The notes beneath the pieces were generated by a model. That model did not search any database and was not told where the DNA came from. It was given only the letters and a program-made list of their open reading frames with translations. Below are positions 16,610 through 25,049 of a DNA stretch of 31,576 nucleotides, piece after piece. The DNA lies in the NCBI GenBank assembly GCA_002424545.1, contig DIKL01000032.1, forward strand, positions 1 to 31,576, in the 5' to 3' direction. The stretch's first letter is position 1. Each line of letters begins with the position of its first letter. Origin of the DNA: Syntrophaceae bacterium UBA5619 (lineage in GTDB: Bacteria; Desulfobacterota; Syntrophia; Syntrophales; UBA5619). The translations under genes were made by a program, and so were the position numbers.

Positions 16610-17175
16610 TGCTGGAGCTGGCGCTGCATATTCTGGACATTGCGGAAAACTCCGTCAGGGCCGGGGCAAAAACGATATTCATCGACATCGTCGAAAACCG
16701 GGGGAAAGATCGACTGTTGATCGAGATCCGGGATGACGGCGCGGGAATGGATCCGACGACCCTCAAAAAGGCGATGGATCCTTTTTACACCTCCAAGAAG
16801 GTCCGGAGGGTCGGTCTGGGTCTGCCGATGCTTGCGGAAGCGGCGGAGAGGGCGGGCGGAAGTTTCACGATCGAGTCGCGAGAGGGGGCGGGAACCCGCG
16901 TGGCGGTGAACTTCCGGCTCGGCCATATCGACCGACAGCCGCTGGGCGATCTGACGGGAGCGCTGATGGCGTTGATCGCCGGCAATGCCGGCGTCGATTT
17001 CGTCTGCCGGCACGAATGCGAAGGCGAAGTCTTTATACTCGACACACGTGAGATTCGAAATGAAATCGGAGAGATCCCGATCAATCATCCGGAAGTGCTG
17101 AAATTTATCCGGCAACAGATTTTTGAGGGTCTCAGAGCGATAGGAACAGAGGCAAAAAAGCTCTTATCATCTTGA
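16609..17175 (+). CDS. GHKL ATPase with C-terminal extension (second of two)
   Basis: 188 residues. The GHKL nucleotide-binding domain (1-105) has N box LALHILDIAENSVRAGA (N14), G1 box RDDGAGMD (D43, G44, G46), an F box MDPFYTSKK and G2 box VGLGLPM (68-74), as in histidine kinases. The autophosphorylated histidine domain is absent. Residues 106-188 form a conserved-looking extension with two cysteines around residues 129-140 (DFVCRHECEGEV) that I cannot assign. Coupled to the PHP gene by TGATG and followed after 15 nt by the NuoE-like subunit. It may act on the DRTGG proteins or on the enzyme subunits (inference). Confidence 0.85.
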   Translation: MLELALHILDIAENSVRAGAKTIFIDIVENRGKDRLLIEIRDDGAGMDPTTLKKAMDPFYTSKKVRRVGLGLPMLAEAAERAGGSFTIESREGAGTRVAVNFRLGHIDRQPLGDLTGALMALIAGNAGVDFVCRHECEGEVFILDTREIRNEIGEIPINHPEVLKFIRQQIFEGLRAIGTEAKKLLSS

Positions 17176-17190
17176 AGGAGGATACACCAC

Positions 17191-17685
17191 ATGAATGCGG
17201 AGGACATTGAACTGTTGAAGGAATTTACTGCAGAACAGATCGAAAAACTGGACGCCATTATTGTTAAACACCGAGGAAAGCCGGGCGGGCTCATCCCCGT
17301 CTTGGAAGAGGCGCAGGTTGCGCTGGAATACCTGCCGGTTTCCGTTCAGAAAAAGGTCGCCAAGGGATTGAATCTTCCGTTCAGCCGGGTCTATGGCGTG
17401 GTCACCTTCTATTCCTTCTTCACGATGAAGCCGCGCGGCCGGCATACGGTCCGCGTATGTCTCGGAACGGCGTGCTACGTCCGCGGAGGCAAGGCGCTCG
17501 CGGAGGCGCTCCGGAAGGAGTTCGGCATCAAGGAAGGCGAAACGACCCCGGACAGAAGGTTCACCTTCGAGTCGGTCCGCTGCCTGGGCGCGTGCGGCCT
17601 GGGACCGGTGGTCGTTGTCGATGAAGATGTCCACGGTCGGATGAAACCATCGAAACTCAAAGACATACTCAGCCAATACAACTAA
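17191..17685 (+). CDS. NuoE-like [2Fe-2S] thioredoxin-fold subunit
   Basis: 164 residues, homologous to complex I NuoE and HydC/HndA of NAD(P)-linked hydrogenases and formate dehydrogenases. An N-terminal helical bundle (1-80, with LPFSRVYGVVTFYSFFTMKPRGRH) precedes the thioredoxin-like domain with the four [2Fe-2S] ligands C90, C95, C131 and C135 (CLGTAC and CLGAC). It passes electrons between the FMN site of the NuoF-like subunit and other clusters. TTGAAGGAGG gives a strong ribosome site. It is the first structural gene of the oxidoreductase part of the train. Confidence 0.93.
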   Translation: MNAEDIELLKEFTAEQIEKLDAIIVKHRGKPGGLIPVLEEAQVALEYLPVSVQKKVAKGLNLPFSRVYGVVTFYSFFTMKPRGRHTVRVCLGTACYVRGGKALAEALRKEFGIKEGETTPDRRFTFESVRCLGACGLGPVVVVDEDVHGRMKPSKLKDILSQYN

Positions 17686-17698
17686 CGAGGTAAAGACT

Positions 17699-18082
17699 AT
17701 GGCGAAGCTGAAGATCGAAGATTTGAAGAAAATCAAGGAGAAGATTCATGCCGAGACCGCCCTGCGCGACGGCTCCAATCGGGTAAAGGTCACCGTTCAC
17801 ATGGGAACCTGCGGGATCGCCTCCGGGGCCAAGGAAGTCATGGACACATTGATGAGCGAAATCGAGGCGGCGGCCGTATCGGATGTCTCGGTCACGACCT
17901 CCGGGTGCATGGGCCTCTGCAGCCGCGAACCGTTGGTCACCGTGGAAATCCTCGGTCAGGAACCGATCAAGTATGAATATGTCAATCCCAACAAGATGAG
18001 ACAGATCTTCAAAAGACATGTTCTGGAGGGTGAGATCCAGACCCCGTTTGTCCTGGCCAGGGGTGCGGAGGTCGTCAAATAG
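17699..18082 (+). CDS. HndB-like thioredoxin-fold subunit
   Basis: 127 residues similar to HndB, the second subunit of Desulfovibrio-type NADP-reducing hydrogenases. The fold resembles a thioredoxin-like ferredoxin: HMGTCGIASGAKEVM and TTSGCMGLCSREPLVTVEI. Only three candidate cluster cysteines are present (C38, C70, C74). The place of the first ligand is taken by H34 or left empty, so a standard four-Cys [2Fe-2S] cluster is not assured. A coiled, charged N terminus (KLKIEDLKKIKEKIHAE) may bind a partner. It lies 13 nt after the NuoE-like gene. Confidence 0.85.
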   Translation: MAKLKIEDLKKIKEKIHAETALRDGSNRVKVTVHMGTCGIASGAKEVMDTLMSEIEAAAVSDVSVTTSGCMGLCSREPLVTVEILGQEPIKYEYVNPNKMRQIFKRHVLEGEIQTPFVLARGAEVVK

Positions 18083-18164
18083 AAAAGAGTCGACGCGTCG
18101 CGGCTCTCGACGACGGGAGCCCCCGCCGAAATGATAACCACATGTGAAGGAGGATGAAATCCAC

Positions 18165-21100
18165 ATGAAAGTTTTTCGATCACATCTGTTGCTCTGCGGA
18201 GGAACAGGCTGCCATGCATCAGGAAGCCTCGCGGTGAAAAAGGAATTGGTCGCCGAATTGGATAAACGGGGCCTGTCCGAGGAAATCAAACTCGTCGAAA
18301 CCGGCTGCAACGGTTTCTGCGCCATGGGCCCCATCATGGTCGTCTATCCGGAAGGCGTCATCTACATGATGATCAATCCCGGGGATGTCCCTGAACTGGT
18401 GGAGGAGCATCTGGTCAAGGGGCGCGTCCTGGAAAGACTGCTCTACCGTGAGCCGGTCACCGCGGGAATCATCCCCACGATGCAGGAAATCCCCTTCTTC
18501 GCCCTCCAGGATGTGCGGGTTCTCCGGAATCGCGGCCTGATCGACCCGGAGAAAATCGACGAGTACATCGCCCGGGACGGCTATGCCGGCATGGCCAAGG
18601 CGCTGACCGAAATGACGCCGGATCAGATCGTCCAGGAGGTTCTCGTTTCGGGTCTGCGCGGCCGCGGAGGCGCCGGTTTCCCGACGGGAATGAAATGGAA
18701 GTTCGCCGCCGCTTCGCCCGGGGACGTGAAGTACGTCCTCTGTAACGCCGACGAAGGAGATCCGGGCGCCTTCATGGACCGCAGCGTCCTGGAAGCGGAC
18801 CCCCATGCGGTTCTGGAAGGGATGGTCATCGCCGCCAAGGCCATCGGCGCCCATCAGGGCTACATCTACTGTCGGGCCGAGTATCCGCTGGCCATCCACC
18901 GTCTGAACATTGCCATCGGCCAAGCCAAGGAATACGGCCTTCTGGGAAAGGATATCCTGGGAACGGGATTCGACTTTGACCTGGAGATCTACCAGGGCGC
19001 CGGCGCCTTTGTCTGCGGCGAGGAAACGGCCCTCATGACCTCCATCGAGGGGAAGCGCGGCATGCCGCGACCGAGACCCCCCTTCCCCGCCGTGGCGGGC
19101 CTCTGGCAGAGGCCGAGCATCCTGAACAACGTGGAAACGCTCGCCAACATCGGACAGATCATGTTCCGGGGCGGCGCCTGGCACGCCAGCGTCGGAACGG
19201 AAAAGAGCAAGGGGACGAAGGTCTTCGCGCTCACCGGCGACGTCAACAATGTCGGTCTCGTGGAAGTCCCGATGGGAACCCCGCTGGGCACCATCGTCTT
19301 CGATATCGGCGGGGGCATCCCCAAAGGGAAACGATTCAAGGCCGCCCAGCTCGGCGGGCCCTCGGGCGGGATGATTCCGGTGCAGCATTTGAACGCCCCC
19401 ATCGATTACGAGAAGGTGGCGGAACTGGGCGCCATCATGGGTTCGGGCGGCATGATCGTCATGAACGAAGATTCCTGCGCCGTCGATATGGCCCGCTTCT
19501 TCATGGACTTCTGCCAGGACGAATCCTGCGGCAAGTGTACGCCCTGCCGCGAGGGGACCAAAAGGATGCTGGAGATTCTGACCAACATCACGCAGGGCAA
19601 GGGCAAGGCCGGCGATATCGAGCTGCTCGAGGAGATGGCGGCCATCATCAAGGACGCCTCCCTCTGCGGTCTGGGCCAGACGGCCCCGAATCCCGTTCTG
19701 AGTACGCTGCGCTACTTCCGCAAGGAGTACGAGGACCACATCTACAGGCATCGCTGCAATGCGGCGGTCTGCACGGCCCTGTTCAAGTCGCCCTGCCAGC
19801 ACACCTGTCCCGTCGGGATGGACATCCCCTCTTACATCGCGCTGATCCGGGAGGGTCGCCTGGAAGACGCCTACAAGGTGATGCTCCGGACGAATCCGTT
19901 CCCTTCCGTATGCGGACGCGTCTGCGACCACAAGTGCCAGTCCAAGTGCCGCCGCGGGAAGATGGACGAGCCGCTGGCCATCAAGTTCCTCAAGCGGTTC
20001 ATCTCCGACAACGCCCCGCGGCCCAAGATCGAGGCGGCGCCTGTTACCCGCAACGAGAAGATCGCCGTCGTCGGCGCCGGTCCGGCCGGCTTGACGGCGG
20101 CCCGGGATCTGGCCATCCGCGGGTACAAGGTGACGGTGTTCGAAGAACTCTCCGAGCCGGGCGGCATGCTCCGCTGGGCGATTCCCTCCTACCGTCTGCC
20201 CCGTGACATCCTCGCCAAGGAGATCGACGATGTCCGCGCCCTTGGCGTCGAGATCAAATGCAAGACGCGGATCGGCAAAGACATCCCCTTCGCGAAGCTT
20301 GAAAAAGAGTACGACTATATCTACCTGGCGCCCGGCGCCCACAAGAGCCAGAAGATGCGCCTCCCCGGCGAGGAACTCCAGGGCGTCTTCGGCGGCGTCG
20401 AATTCCTGCGGGATTTCAATGCCAATGAAACCGCCTGGACGACGGGCAAAAAGAGCCTCGGTTCGAAGGTTGCGGTCATCGGCGGCGGCAACTCCGCCAT
20501 CGACGCGGCCCGTTGCGCGGCCCGCCTTGGGGCCGACGTGACCATCCTCTACCGTCGCGAGCGCAAGGACATGCCCGCGGCCGTTGAAGAGATCGTGGCG
20601 GCGGAGGAGGAAGGGATCAAGATCGAATTCCTCGTGGCGCCGGTCAAGATCGTGGAGAAGGGCGGCAAGGTCAGCGGCATTGCCTGCCAACGATGCAAAC
20701 TCGGCGAGTTCGACCGGAGCGGACGCAGGAAGCCCGACCCCATCGAGGGCTCCGATTTCACGCTGGGCGTGGACGCCGTCATCGCGGCGATCGGCCAGGT
20801 TCCCGACATGTCCTTTGTCCCGAAGGAAAGCGGCATATCGATCAACAAGTGGGACACCTTCGATCTGGCCAAGGGAAGCGACTCGCAGACGACGAATCCC
20901 AAGTTCTTCGCCGGTGGTGACGCCTTGACGGGTCCCGATACGGTCATCGGGGCCATCGCCGCCGGACACCAGGCCGCCAAGGAGATCGACGACACCATCC
21001 GCAAGCAGAACGGCGAACCCGCCTATGAGGAACCCGCGGAAGAAAAGATCGTCGTCCCCTTCGTCCTCGACGAGGACAACCCCGAGGCGCCGCAGACGAA

Positions 21101-21221
21101 GATGCCCGAGCTCCACGGCCCCGAGCGCAAGAGGAGTTTCGTTGAAGTGGAATTGGGCTTCACGCTGGACGATGCAATCCGAGAGGCAAAACGCTGCCTG
21201 CGCTGTGACGTGGAAGTTTGA
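18165..21221 (+). CDS. NuoF-GltD fusion: NAD(P)H-binding flavin/Fe-S diaphorase subunit
   Basis: A 1018-residue multidomain flavoprotein. Residues 1-95: thioredoxin-like [2Fe-2S] domain, ligands C11, C16, C48, C52. About 110-525: NuoF core with FMN/NADH site GLRGRGGAGFPTGMKW (163-178), NADEGDPGAFMDR, GAGAFVCGEETAL, and a 4Fe-4S site C455, C458, C461, C501. About 528-615: GltD-type double 4Fe-4S domain (C531, C536, C544, C548; C583, C587, C591, C595). About 630-945: two-dinucleotide-binding domain with FAD motif VVGAGPAG (635-642) and NAD(P) motif VIGGGNSA (771-778). The tail is DDAIREAKRCLRC. It can bind FMN, FAD and two pyridine nucleotides, the layout expected for electron confurcation or transhydrogenation. 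The ATG at 18165 follows AAGGAGG at an 11-nt spacing; a GTG at 18144 is an alternative. Confidence 0.93.
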   Translation: MKVFRSHLLLCGGTGCHASGSLAVKKELVAELDKRGLSEEIKLVETGCNGFCAMGPIMVVYPEGVIYMMINPGDVPELVEEHLVKGRVLERLLYREPVTAGIIPTMQEIPFFALQDVRVLRNRGLIDPEKIDEYIARDGYAGMAKALTEMTPDQIVQEVLVSGLRGRGGAGFPTGMKWKFAAASPGDVKYVLCNADEGDPGAFMDRSVLEADPHAVLEGMVIAAKAIGAHQGYIYCRAEYPLAIHRLNIAIGQAKEYGLLGKDILGTGFDFDLEIYQGAGAFVCGEETALMTSIEGKRGMPRPRPPFPAVAGLWQRPSILNNVETLANIGQIMFRGGAWHASVGTEKSKGTKVFALTGDVNNVGLVEVPMGTPLGTIVFDIGGGIPKGKRFKAAQLGGPSGGMIPVQHLNAPIDYEKVAELGAIMGSGGMIVMNEDSCAVDMARFFMDFCQDESCGKCTPCREGTKRMLEILTNITQGKGKAGDIELLEEMAAIIKDASLCGLGQTAPNPVLSTLRYFRKEYEDHIYRHRCNAAVCTALFKSPCQHTCPVGMDIPSYIALIREGRLEDAYKVMLRTNPFPSVCGRVCDHKCQSKCRRGKMDEPLAIKFLKRFISDNAPRPKIEAAPVTRNEKIAVVGAGPAGLTAARDLAIRGYKVTVFEELSEPGGMLRWAIPSYRLPRDILAKEIDDVRALGVEIKCKTRIGKDIPFAKLEKEYDYIYLAPGAHKSQKMRLPGEELQGVFGGVEFLRDFNANETAWTTGKKSLGSKVAVIGGGNSAIDAARCAARLGADVTILYRRERKDMPAAVEEIVAAEEEGIKIEFLVAPVKIVEKGGKVSGIACQRCKLGEFDRSGRRKPDPIEGSDFTLGVDAVIAAIGQVPDMSFVPKESGISINKWDTFDLAKGSDSQTTNPKFFAGGDALTGPDTVIGAIAAGHQAAKEIDDTIRKQNGEPAYEEPAEEKIVVPFVLDEDNPEAPQTKMPELHGPERKRSFVEVELGFTLDDAIREAKRCLRCDVEV

Positions 21222-21297
21222 GAGACACCATACCATTGCAACAAGGAACGGAAACGAACGATGATATCGCCTCACTGCGGGGCAGAAGGAGCATATG

Positions 21298-23997
21298 ATG
21301 GAAAATAAGATTCCCTTAAAGATCGATGGAAGAGACGTTGAAGCGACGGCCGGCCAGACCATCCTGGAGGTTGCCCGCGAACAGGGCATTTACATCCCGA
21401 CGCTCTGCCACTATTCCAAAACCACGAACGTGGGCGCCTGCCGTGTTTGCGTCGTCGAGGTCGAAAAGGCAAGATCCCTGGTCGCCTCCTGCTGCATGCC
21501 CATAAGCCCCGGCATGGTCATCCATACCGATACCCCGAAGGTTCGCGCTTCGCAGAGACTGATCGTCGAGTTGCTTTGGGCCTCCGGCGATCACAACTGC
21601 CTGACCTGCGAGCAGAACGGCGCCTGCGAACTGCAGAACCTGGTCTACTGGCTGGGTATCGAGAAACCCCGCTTCAACATCAACGCCCCGGGATATGAGA
21701 AGGAAAACACCAACACGATGATTCAGCGGGATCTCAACAAGTGCATCCTCTGCGGCCGCTGCATCCGCGCCTGCAACGAGATCCAGGTCAACGAGATCCT
21801 CGACTTCTCGCGTCGGGGCCATCGGGCCAAGGTCGGCCCGGCCTTCGACGCCGACTACATCGATTCCGAATGCTATTTCTGCGGCGAATGCGCCGACGCC
21901 TGTCCGGTCGGCGCCATCACCTTCAAGCAGGCCCGCTTCGCCGGACGCCCCTGGGAGATCAAGAAAGTCAAGACGACCTGCACCTACTGCGGCGTGGGCT
22001 GCCAAATGGATCTGAACATCCACGACAACCGGATCATTAAGGTCACCGGCAACCGGTCCTACGAACAGCCCAACGGGGGCAGCCTGTGCATCAAGGGACG
22101 TTTCGGCATGGACTACGCGAACCATCCCGACCGTCTGAAAACTCCCCTGATCCGGAAGGAGAAGGGCGGCCCGCTGGCCGAGGTCACCTGGGAAGAGGCC
22201 ACCGATTTCGTCGCGAAAAAACTGGCGGACATCCGGAAGAAAAAAGGTCCCGACAGCATCGCGGGCTTCTCCTCGGCCCGCTGCACCAATGAGGAAAATT
22301 ATCTTTTCCAGAAATTCATGCGCGCGGCGATCGGCACCAACCATGTCGACCATTGCGCGCGTCTCTGACACTCCGTAACGGTGGCCGGTCTGGCCGCCGC
22401 ATTCGGAAGCGGTGCGATGACAAACTCGATCGAGGAGATCGAATACACCGACGTCATTCTGGCGACGGGAACCAACACCACGGAAAATCATCCGGTGATC
22501 TCCTCGCGGGTCAAGCGGGCGGTCCGTCAGCGCGGCGCCAAGTTGATCGTGATCGATCCCCGGGAGATCGATTTGGTGAAATACGCGACGATCTGGCTCC
22601 GGCAGAAACCGGGAACGGATGTCGCCGTGCTCAACGGTCTGATGAACGTGATCATTGCCGAAGGGATCTTCGCGAAGGAGTACGTGGAAAACCGGACGGA
22701 AGGATTTGAAGCCCTTCAGAAGACGGTCGCCGCTTACACGCCCGAGCGGGTCCAGGAGATCTCCGGGGTCCCCGCGGAGGACCTGAAGGCCGCCGCGCGC
22801 CTCTATGCGAAGGCCGCCAAGGCCTCCATCCTCTATGCGATGGGCATCACGCAGCACATCACCGGAACGGACAATGTGAAGTCCTGCGCCAATCTGGCCA
22901 TGCTCTGCGGGATGGTCGGGATCGAGGGAGGGGGGGTCAACCCGCTCCGCGGTCAGAACAACGTCCAGGGCGCCTGCGACATGGGTGCGCTGCCCAATGT
23001 TTTCCCCGCCTACCAGCCGGTCGCAAACGATGAGGCGCGGGCCAAGTTTGAAAAGGCATGGAACGCGACCCTTCCGGCCAAGCCGGGGAAAACCATCGTC
23101 GAAGTGATGGAGGCCGCCCACAAGGGAGAAATCAAGGCGCTCTATGTCATGGGTGAAAATCCGATGGTGTCCGATCCGGATCTGACCCATGTCGAGGCCT
23201 CTCTGAAACATCTTGAGCTCCTCATCGTTCAGGATATCTTCCTGACGGAGACGGCGATGCTGGCCGACGTGGTGCTTCCTTCCGCCTGCTTCGCGGAAAA
23301 GGACGGCACCTTCACCAACACGGAAAGACGGGTCCAGCGCGTCCGCAAGGCCGTTACGGCGCCGGGCGAGGCGAAGGCCGACTGGGAGATCATCGCCGCC
23401 ATCTCCACGAAAATGGGCTATCCGATGAACTACGCCTCGGCGGACGAGATCATGAAGGAGATCAACGGCGTCACGCCGAGCTATGCGGGCATCACCTATG
23501 AGCGTATCGAAAAGGAGGGAATCCAGTGGCCCTGCCCCAACACGGACCATCCGGGGACCCGTTTCCTCCACAAGGACCGGTTCAGCCGGGGTCGCGGCCT
23601 CTTTCACGCCGTCGAGTACATCCCCGCGGCGGAACAGACGGACGCCGAGTATCCGATCATCCTCTCGACGGGTCGGGTGCTCTACCATTACCATACCGGC
23701 ACGATGACGCGGCTCTCCAAAGGCTCGACGGAACGCTGTCCCGAATCCCTCGTCGAGATCAACCCGGCGGATGCGGAAAAGCTCGGCATCGCGGACGGTC
23801 AGACCGTCAAGCTGACCTCACGGCGCGGCACGCTGCAGGCCAAGGCGAAAATCACCACCCGCTCCGACCGGGGGACGGTTTTCATGAATTTCCACTTCCA
23901 TGAGGCGGCGGTCAACCTGCTGACCAATCCGGCGCTCGATCCCATCGGAAAGATTCCGGAGTATAAGGTCTGCGCCGTCCGAGTGGAGGCGGCCTGA
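21298..23997 (+). CDS. fdhA: Selenocysteine formate dehydrogenase catalytic subunit with NuoG-like N terminus
   Basis: 899 residues when the in-frame TGA at 22366-22368 is read as selenocysteine (U357). The flanking text [27 protein letters not shown] is the active-site block of molybdenum/tungsten formate dehydrogenases. Order: [2Fe-2S] domain (C37, C48, C51, C65); NuoG-type H99/C101/C104/C110 cluster; two 4Fe-4S sites (C149-C159 and C192-C202); then the bis-MGD enzyme with its own 4Fe-4S (C228, C231, C235, C264); and a C-terminal molybdopterin dinucleotide-binding domain from about 780. It interconverts formate and CO2 and hands electrons to the NuoE/NuoF-like subunits. ATG 21298 suits AAGGAG better than the ATG at 21295. 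Selenocysteine machinery (selA, selB, selC) is not in the window. Confidence 0.95.
22380..22398 (+). promoter_or_regulatory. SECIS-like hairpin for UGA recoding
   Basis: Starting 11 nt after the UGA, GGTGGCC (22380-22386) pairs with GGCCGCC (22392-22398; six Watson-Crick pairs and one G-U) and closes a five-base loop GGUCU. The E. coli fdhF element also has GGUCU in its loop and begins 11 nt after its UGA. This is the signal SelB needs to insert selenocysteine. Confidence 0.85.
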
Positions 23998-24024
23998 GGC
24001 GCGCAACATTCAGAAAACGGTTCT

Positions 24025-24054
24025 GCCGGAAATGGCCTCCTGTCTATTTCCGGC
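24025..24054 (+). terminator. Perfect 9-bp stem-loop between fdhA and focA
   Basis: GCCGGAAAT (24025-24033) and ATTTCCGGC (24046-24054) with a 12-nt loop, 28 nt after the fdhA stop. No T tract follows, so it is more likely an mRNA processing or stability element, or a factor-dependent stop, than an intrinsic terminator. Confidence 0.4.
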
Positions 24055-24067
24055 TGCGAAATGGGAT

Positions 24068-24082
24068 GTGATCTCGAATCAC
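24068..24082. promoter_or_regulatory. Operator-like palindrome upstream of focA
   Basis: GTGAT-N5-ATCAC, a 15-bp inverted repeat about 70 bp before the focA start. It resembles Crp/Fnr-type half-sites, but extending it to TGTGA gives a 7-bp spacer to TCAC instead of the canonical 6. Role uncertain. Confidence 0.3.
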
Positions 24083-24151
24083 GGACATTAAAAAATTGCC
24101 ATGATCCAAAAGCGTGACAGGCATGGCAGAACAGAAGGGAGGATCATCACA

Positions 24152-25030
24152 ATGGCTTTCAATGCACCGGCAAAAATGGTAAGCCTCGTGGCCAATGCGG
24201 GGACCTACAAATCAAAACTATCCGTCTTTCAACTGCTGATCCGCGGCTTCATGGCCGGAGCCTACATCGGTATCGGCGCTGCATTGGCCACGGTCTGTTC
24301 GACCGGCGTGGCGGCGACCGCCGGGGCCGGCATCGCCAAACTGGTTCTCGGGTCTGTCTTCCCCGTAGGCCTGATCGCCATCGTCCTGACCGGCATGGAA
24401 CTCTTCACCGGCGACTGCATGCTGGTCCCGATGGCGGCCATGATGAAGCGGGTTACCTGGGGATCCGTGATTCGAAACTGGTTCTGGGTTTACATCGGCA
24501 ACATCCTGGGGTCCTTCTTCTACGCCTACATCATGGCCTTCGGACCTTTGGTGGACGGCACCGCGGAGGGCATGGCCGTCAATGCCTTCGGAACGACGGC
24601 CGTGAACATCGCCGTGGCCAAGACCTTAACCTACAAGGCAGTCGGCGGACTGGGCTACTGGTCCTGTTTCGTCAAGGCCATCGGCTGTAACTTCCTGGTC
24701 AACATCGCCATTCTGCTCGCCATTACAGCGGATGACGTCATTGGAAAATTCTTTGGGATCTGGTTCCCGATTATGGCCTTCGTATCGACCGGTTTCGAAC
24801 ACTGCGTGGCGAACATGTATTTTCTCCCCGCGGGGAAATATCTGATTGACTGGTATCCGGGCGTCGTCCAGAAAACGGGAGGGCTGCTGGCCGCCAACAA
24901 TGGCCTTTCCTGGAGTGATATCTGGTTCTGGAACCTCATCCCGGTGACGGCGGGCAACATCGTCGGCGGGTTCCTGTTTATCGGCGTTGCCTATTTCTTG
25001 ATGTTCCGCAAGGAAGTGCCCAAAGATTGA
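24152..25030 (+). CDS. focA: FocA-type formate channel (FNT family)
   Basis: A 292-residue formate/nitrite transporter family protein with six predicted membrane helices. The pentameric channel family is recognised by GAYIGIGAALA, GMELFTGDCML, NWFWVYIGNILGS and GFEHCVANMYFLPAGKY. H217 corresponds to the central pore histidine (His209 in E. coli FocA). It moves formate or formic acid across the inner membrane. Placement directly after formate dehydrogenase indicates formate export or uptake tied to that enzyme, as expected for interspecies formate transfer. The ATG at 24152 has GGGAGG 9 nt upstream; the frame is open to an earlier ATG at 24101 that lacks a ribosome site. Confidence 0.93.
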   Translation: MAFNAPAKMVSLVANAGTYKSKLSVFQLLIRGFMAGAYIGIGAALATVCSTGVAATAGAGIAKLVLGSVFPVGLIAIVLTGMELFTGDCMLVPMAAMMKRVTWGSVIRNWFWVYIGNILGSFFYAYIMAFGPLVDGTAEGMAVNAFGTTAVNIAVAKTLTYKAVGGLGYWSCFVKAIGCNFLVNIAILLAITADDVIGKFFGIWFPIMAFVSTGFEHCVANMYFLPAGKYLIDWYPGVVQKTGGLLAANNGLSWSDIWFWNLIPVTAGNIVGGFLFIGVAYFLMFRKEVPKD

Positions 25031-25049
25031 TTCTGGGCGGGGGATATTT

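Noticed and set aside
18219..21389. 1056-residue minus-strand open frame opposite the NuoF-GltD gene
   Set aside because: It is the antisense shadow of a well-supported gene; its His/Arg/Gly/Leu-rich composition shows no domain. The same holds for 21316-23694 minus, opposite fdhA.
22366..22368. TGA read as a nonsense mutation making fdhA a pseudogene
   Set aside because: The position is the known selenocysteine site, the frame continues without shift, and a SECIS-like hairpin follows at the right distance.
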